Origin: Candidatus Poribacteria bacterium
GTDB lineage: Bacteria; Poribacteria; WGA-4E; GCA-2687025
Direction of reading: 5' to 3'
Assembly (NCBI GenBank): GCA_002687025.1
Contig: NYZG01000115.1
Span: forward strand, 1 to 8,580
Length of the DNA: 8,580 nt
In this document: positions 5,369-8,580 of the stretch, piece by piece
How positions within the stretch are numbered: the first letter of the stretch is position 1
Layout: every line of letters starts with the position of its first letter
The notes under the pieces: model-generated
Seen by the model: only the letters and a program-made list of their open reading frames with translations
Told to the model about the DNA's origin: nothing
The model's database searches: none
Translations under genes and position numbers: made by a program

Positions 5369-6526
5369 CTAGTGCTCGTCAAGCACGCGGTAGCGCATGT
5401 CGCGGTAGAGCGTCTTGGAATGCCAGATGTTCAGCGCGACACGGCCGTGCTGCCACGTGTCGTCGGTGACCTGGTTGACCAGCGCGCCGTCGATGTAGGT
5501 GGTGATGGATTCCCCGCGCGCCGCGATACTGACCGCGTATTCGCGCGCGTGTTCCAGCGGATAGTTGACGGCGCTCAGCCGTGTCAGGTCCACGGAGTTC
5601 TTGTCCTTGCGGGTGATCTTGTGCAGCGCGGCGACCTGCCACCCGAGCATCAGGTCGAACGTGTACCAGCCTGCTCCTTCGTCATCGGTACGGATGAGGA
5701 ACTGCGCGTTGCCTCCGGCCAACGGCGTGACGAGGGCGGAGAACTCCACATGATGCCACGATGGCTCGCCGAACAGCAGCGTGGCGCCGCCAGCGTATTC
5801 CTCGCCGACGAGGCCGTCGTCTCCTACAATCTCCCATGCCTCGGGCACGCCGACGACGGGCTTCGCAGGATGCCCGATCACGGGCTCGTACCATCCGTCC
5901 AACGACGCGTCGAACATCGGGTTCCAGTGTATCTCGCCCTGGTTGCCCGCGATCACCTTGCGGAACTCCTGGGGCGTGTGCGTGTCGGCGCTGTTAGCCA
6001 TCCTTGTCAGTTCCTTTCCCAGCCTCTGTCTGGCCTGATGTAGTCGGCTTTTGGCCGTGCCTGGGGGCACGTCGAGTAGCCGCGCGATGTCGTTCACTGC
6101 GACCCCGCTGAAATAGCGGAGGCCGACGACCAGGCTCTCCTTCTGCGTGAGGACGTGCAGCGCCGCCGCGACGGGAGCTGCGCCGTCGTCCGGTTCCGGC
6201 GCGGCCGCATCGCGTGGCGTGATGGCCATCAGACGCGCGATCGCCTTGCCGTAGGACGCGCCCGCCTGCCGCCTACGCGTCGCGCACCGGACGACGATCC
6301 TGTACAGCCACGCCGGGAAACGCGCGGGATCACGCAACGTCGACAGCCGCCGTACCACGACCATCCAGGCTTCCTGCACGGCGTCGTGGGCCTCGTCACG
6401 GTCGTGCACGACGTTGTGCGCTATGCGTCGCATGGGCGAGTCGTACTCGCCGACGAGTCGGCGCATGGCCGCCTCGTCTCCTGCCTGTGCGCGCTCAACC
6501 GTGCGTGTGAGATCGCCGTCGACCAC
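5369..6526 (-). CDS. ECF-type sigma factor fused to a C-terminal DUF1080-like domain
   Basis: The 385-residue product joins two parts in one uninterrupted frame. Residues 5-87 are sigma-70 region 2 (DEAHDAVQEAWMVVVRRLST, then FPAWLYRIVVR). Residues 115-172 are region 4 with its helix-turn-helix (LTQKESLVVGLRYFSGVAVN, then DVPPGTAKSRLHQARQRLG). After a short linker (173-186), residues 187-385 form a DUF1080/LamG-like domain matching the neighbouring exported protein from VIAGN to the end. No membrane segment or signal peptide separates the halves, so both should be cytoplasmic. ECF sigma factors with C-terminal extensions are known to be controlled by that extension, so this domain may sense a carbohydrate. 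No anti-sigma gene is adjacent. GTG 6526 has an excellent AAGGGAGG four bases upstream. The domain family label is from memory; the sigma assignment is secure. Confidence 0.87.
   Translation of the reverse strand: MVDGDLTRTVERAQAGDEAAMRRLVGEYDSPMRRIAHNVVHDRDEAHDAVQEAWMVVVRRLSTLRDPARFPAWLYRIVVRCATRRRQAGASYGKAIARLMAITPRDAAAPEPDDGAAPVAAALHVLTQKESLVVGLRYFSGVAVNDIARLLDVPPGTAKSRLHQARQRLGKELTRMANSADTHTPQEFRKVIAGNQGEIHWNPMFDASLDGWYEPVIGHPAKPVVGVPEAWEIVGDDGLVGEEYAGGATLLFGEPSWHHVEFSALVTPLAGGNAQFLIRTDDEGAGWYTFDLMLGWQVAALHKITRKDKNSVDLTRLSAVNYPLEHAREYAVSIAARGESITTYIDGALVNQVTDDTWQHGRVALNIWHSKTLYRDMRYRVLDEH
5999..6019 (-). promoter_or_regulatory. Possible internal translation start inside the sigma-fusion gene
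   Basis: On the minus strand GGAAAGGAA (complement of 6011-6019) precedes an in-frame ATG (5999-6001, codon 176) by nine bases. That ATG lies between sigma region 4 and the DUF1080-like domain. It would allow the C-terminal domain (210 residues, without signal peptide) to be made alone, or be a relic of two formerly separate genes. The purine-rich run also simply encodes GKE, so chance is possible. Confidence 0.25.
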
Positions 6527-6530
6527 GCGG

Positions 6531-6538
6531 CCTCCCTT
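6531..6538 (-). promoter_or_regulatory. Ribosome-binding site fixing the GTG start of the sigma-fusion gene
   Basis: The minus strand reads AAGGGAGG four bases before GTG 6526. It is one of the strongest Shine-Dalgarno matches in the window and supports a non-ATG start. Confidence 0.65.
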
Positions 6539-6545
6539 CTACATG

Positions 6546-6551
6546 ACTATA
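6546..6551 (-). promoter_or_regulatory. Candidate -10 element upstream of the sigma-fusion gene
   Basis: TATAGT on the minus strand matches five of six positions of the TATAAT consensus, 19 bases before the start codon. The expected -35 position, about 17 bases upstream, reads AACCTG, which is not a housekeeping -35. It recalls the AAC core of ECF -35 elements, although the spacing to a typical ECF -10 does not fit. The distance would give a very short leader. Confidence 0.3.
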
Positions 6552-6563
6552 GAGCGGCCTCGC

Positions 6564-6594
6564 GTCCGCAGGTTCGGTCGAATCCGAGGCGGAC
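6564..6594. promoter_or_regulatory. Inverted repeat in the divergent sigma/sulfatase intergenic region
   Basis: GTCCGC (6564-6569) and GCGGAC (6589-6594) form outer arms. Inside them GGTTC (6571-6575) faces GAATCC (6580-6585) with one bulged T. The whole is a near-symmetric 31-base element centred in the 152-base gap between divergent genes, next to the candidate -35 area of the sigma gene. It could be an operator for a dimeric regulator acting on both genes, or an RNA hairpin. No regulator for it is identified. Confidence 0.35.
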
Positions 6595-6678
6595 CCGCCT
6601 TGCGTGCCAAAGGCGGCCAGGCGATGATCCGTGGCCGTGCGCAGACGGTGGCGCGGACGACAAGATGGAAGGTGCGGC

Positions 6679-8160
6679 ATGAAGGCAATCATGGTGATGT
6701 TCGACTCGCTGAACCGGCACATGCTGCCGCCTTACGGATGCGACTGGACGCACGCGCCGAACTTCGCGCGCCTGGCGGAACGCACAGTGACGTTCGACAA
6801 CTCGTACATCTGCTCGATGCCCTGCATGCCCGCCCGACGTGACCTGCACACGGGGCGCCCGAACTTCCTCCACCGCAGTTGGGGGCCGCTCGAACCGTTC
6901 GACGACTCCGTGCCCGGTATGCTCCGTGAGAACGGTGTCAGCTCCCATCTGATTACGGATCACCAGCACTACTGGGAAACCGGCGGGGCCACCTACCACA
7001 CGCAGTACAACACGTGGGAGTTCCACCGAGGCCAGGAAGGCGACCCTTGGATCGGCCAGGTCGCCGACCCGCCCGAGGTCGACGCCATCGGACGAAACGC
7101 AGCGCCCGGAGGCGCGCATCGGCAGGATCGCATCAACCGACTGCACATGCGACGCGAATGCGATCAGTCGCAGTCGAGGACGTTCGACTCGGGCATCGAA
7201 TTCATCCGCCGCAACGCCGAAGACGACAGTTGGTTCCTCCAGATCGAGACGTTCGATCCCCACGAACCGTTCTTCGCGCATCGCATGTACAAGGACCTGT
7301 ATCCTGAGCACTACAGCGACTACGACGGCCCGCTACACGACTGGCCCCCGTACTCGAAGGTGACAGAGACGCGCGAGCAGGTCGACCACATGAAGCACGA
7401 ATACGCCTCCCTACTGAGCATGTGCGACGCCAAACTCGGCAACGTCCTGGACCTCATGGACGAGCTGGACCTGTGGGACGACACCATGCTCATCCTGTGG
7501 ACCGACCACGGCTTCCTGCTTGGGGAGCACGACTGCTGGGCGAAATGCTGGCTGCCGTTCTACCAGGAGATCGCGCACACGCCGTTCTTCGTCTGGGATC
7601 CGCGCAGCGGCGCCAAGGGCGAGCGACGCGACAGCCTGGTACAGCCCGCCATCGACCTCGGGCCGACGCTGTTGGACTACTTCGGCGTCGAGCCGACGGA
7701 GTCCATGTTGGGCAAGGCCTTGGGCGACACGATCGCGAACGACGACGCCGTGCGGGAAGCCGCGATCTTCGGTCAGTTCGGGCATCAGGTGAATGTCACC
7801 GACGGGCGGCACGTGTACATGCGCGCCCCCGAGCGCGAGGACAACCGACCGCTGTACGACTACACGCTCATGCCGACGCGGATGCGCGCCCCGTTCTCCC
7901 CGGGCGAACTCCAGGACAACATCGAACTGGCCGAGCCGTTTTCGTTCACCAAGGGCTGCCGCACGATGCAGATCGAGAACCGGGGCCGCAGCCCGGTGCA
8001 TCAGATCGGAACGCAGTTGTTCGACCTGGAAGCGGACCCCGGCCAGTTGACGCCGCTGGACGACTCCGCCACCGAGGCGCGAATGTGCGGCCTCATGACC
8101 GACCTAATGCGCGAGTGCGACGCGCCCGCAGAGCAGTTCGAACGGCTTGGAATCGAGTAG
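6679..8160 (+). CDS. Type I sulfatase (formylglycine-dependent), apparently cytoplasmic
   Basis: The 493-residue enzyme belongs to the alkaline-phosphatase-superfamily sulfatases, which hydrolyse sulfate esters, often on polysaccharides. C49-M-P-A-R53 is the C-x-P-x-R sequence whose cysteine is oxidised to formylglycine, followed by the usual TGR (58-60). D9 of MFDSLN starts the metal site; the position after it is Ser rather than the common second Asp, as in related sulfatases that I recall beginning MVMFDSLNRH. Other active-site blocks are TFDPHEPFF (191-199), WTDHGFLLGEH (274-284, metal ligands D276 and H277) and the C-terminal YDYTLMPTRMR and LFDLEADP segments. No signal peptide is present. 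ATG 6679 has GGAAGG six bases upstream; extending to 6631 adds only low-complexity residues. It is divergent from the sigma-fusion gene and may be a target of it. The substrate cannot be told, and no maturation enzyme is in the window. Confidence 0.92.
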   Translation: MKAIMVMFDSLNRHMLPPYGCDWTHAPNFARLAERTVTFDNSYICSMPCMPARRDLHTGRPNFLHRSWGPLEPFDDSVPGMLRENGVSSHLITDHQHYWETGGATYHTQYNTWEFHRGQEGDPWIGQVADPPEVDAIGRNAAPGGAHRQDRINRLHMRRECDQSQSRTFDSGIEFIRRNAEDDSWFLQIETFDPHEPFFAHRMYKDLYPEHYSDYDGPLHDWPPYSKVTETREQVDHMKHEYASLLSMCDAKLGNVLDLMDELDLWDDTMLILWTDHGFLLGEHDCWAKCWLPFYQEIAHTPFFVWDPRSGAKGERRDSLVQPAIDLGPTLLDYFGVEPTESMLGKALGDTIANDDAVREAAIFGQFGHQVNVTDGRHVYMRAPEREDNRPLYDYTLMPTRMRAPFSPGELQDNIELAEPFSFTKGCRTMQIENRGRSPVHQIGTQLFDLEADPGQLTPLDDSATEARMCGLMTDLMRECDAPAEQFERLGIE

Positions 8161-8240
8161 GCCGTAGCGTCGTGCCCATATACCGCGCTGGGGAGGATCA
8201 GGCGATCGCTCGTCTATGGCCGAGCACCTGCCTGCCCTCC

Positions 8241-8393
8241 TTACTGATCCCGGGAAGAGATCACCGCGCGGAGCTCCTCGACGGTTCGCGTGTTCGCCCC
8301 TCTGTGCAGCATGGCGTGGCAGTTCGAACAGACTAGTGCTCCACCACGGTAGTTCTGCGAATGCCCTTGTACCGCGCGGGGTTCTGGTCCAGC
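8241..8393 (-). pseudogene. 3' remnant of an HNH endonuclease gene
   Basis: On the minus strand a frame ending at TAA 8241-8243 reads GGALVCSNCHAMLHRGANTR, followed by TVEELRAVISSRDQ. This is the typical C-terminus of McrA-like HNH nucleases, in which C-x2-C-H and the following H form the zinc/HNH end and TVEELR is a common tail. Upstream the frame is closed by a stop at 8394-8396, and the N-terminal HH part is missing. A neighbouring frame reads ARYKGIRRTTVVEH and then stops at 8333-8335, just where the nuclease frame takes over, which suggests a one-base frameshift. There is no start codon or ribosome-binding site. I read it as a decayed gene end, perhaps cut by the adjacent IS element. The rest of 8161-8439 shows nothing else I can name. 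Confidence 0.55.
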
Positions 8394-8439
8394 CTACTGG
8401 CGGATAGGACGAGGCTTTGGTGTGTCGGAAGGGCGTCTG

Positions 8440-8580
8440 ATGAAGTATCGCGTGGAATTGCGTGTGGGACAGAAGAAGCGACTGCGGGAAATCGTCCGGC
8501 GAGGGAAGCACTCGGCGCGGAAGATTCGCCGCGCTCGATCGCTGCTACATTCGCACGAAGGAATGTCCGCGCCCCGCATC
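8440..8580 (+). CDS. IS630-family transposase, N-terminal part (continues past the window)
   Basis: From ATG 8440 the frame stays open to the window end, giving 47 residues: MKYRVELRVGQKKRLREIVR, then RGKHSARKIRRARSLLHSHE and GMSAPRI. This matches the start of IS630-family (Tc1/mariner-like) transposases, which begin with a short strand, the helix Q..RL...V..GK.SARK..RA..LL and D/EG.S...I leading into a winged helix-turn-helix. The catalytic DDE domain would lie beyond the window, so intactness cannot be judged. No clear Shine-Dalgarno is seen next to the ATG, although GGAAGGG (8427-8433) is six bases upstream and could serve. The element's left terminal repeat should lie shortly before, between the HNH remnant and 8440, but cannot be defined from one end. 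Confidence 0.75.
   Translation, partial: MKYRVELRVGQKKRLREIVRRGKHSARKIRRARSLLHSHEGMSAPRI

Noticed and set aside
6570..6586. AGGTTCGGTCGAATCC resembling a tRNA T-arm
   Set aside because: The loop is not the 7-base TTCGAAT form, and no acceptor, D or anticodon arm can be folded around it. It is better explained as part of an inverted repeat.
6547..7311. 254-codon minus-strand frame opposite the sulfatase start
   Set aside because: It covers the conserved sulfatase active-site region on the other strand and has no domain of its own or ribosome-binding site that I can see.
7422..8336. 304-codon plus-strand frame overlapping the sulfatase C-terminus
   Set aside because: It is a shifted frame of the sulfatase gene, very rich in R, G, P and A, with no motif.
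8325..8339. CSNCH on the minus strand as a possible heme-c attachment motif
   Set aside because: The residues after it (AMLHRG then TVEELR) match HNH nuclease ends rather than a cytochrome c, and there is no signal peptide or distal methionine ligand.

Overview
The window is GC-rich bacterial DNA (roughly 60-65% G+C by eye) from an organism I cannot name with certainty. A cytoplasmic-type sulfatase, DUF1080-like domains, an ECF sigma factor carrying a non-regulatory C-terminal domain, and IS3 and IS630 remnants together would suit an uncultured lineage such as Poribacteria or another sulfatase-rich PVC/FCB-type group. No single gene here is diagnostic, so this placement is a weak inference.

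Left part (1-1820, + strand): the window opens inside a broken IS3-family transposase (1-86). This runs in frame into a small acidic protein of unknown function ending at 323. Next come a DUF2203 protein (334-780) and a biotin-synthase homologue (780-1820), whose stop and start codons overlap as TGATG. The BioB-like protein keeps the radical-SAM cysteines. By alignment from memory it has lost the usual C97, C128 and R260 ligands of the sulfur-donating [2Fe-2S] cluster, and it has extra cysteines that recall the anaerobic 'Type II' enzymes.

Middle part (1821-4489, + strand): an exported protein with a glutamine-amidotransferase-like (ThuA/GATase1-like) core (1952-2719) is followed by an orphan GAF-AAA+-Fis sigma-54 activator (2915-4489).

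Right-middle part (4520-8160): two minus-strand genes carry the same ~195-residue DUF1080/LamG-like domain, about 64% identical without gaps by hand count. One is exported (4520-5224). The other is fused directly to the C-terminus of an ECF-type sigma factor (5369-6526). A sulfatase (6679-8160) is transcribed divergently from the sigma-fusion gene, and the 152-base gap between them contains a candidate -10 element and an inverted repeat. I infer a small regulon in which a cytoplasmic copy of a glycan-binding-type domain tunes a sigma factor that controls its exported sister and perhaps the sulfatase. This is the most novel-looking feature of the window.

Right edge (8161-8580): a decayed 3' piece of an HNH endonuclease gene lies on the minus strand, next to the start of an IS630-family transposase that runs off the window. 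Transposon debris therefore flanks the gene block on both sides. I saw no tRNA, rRNA or CRISPR array.
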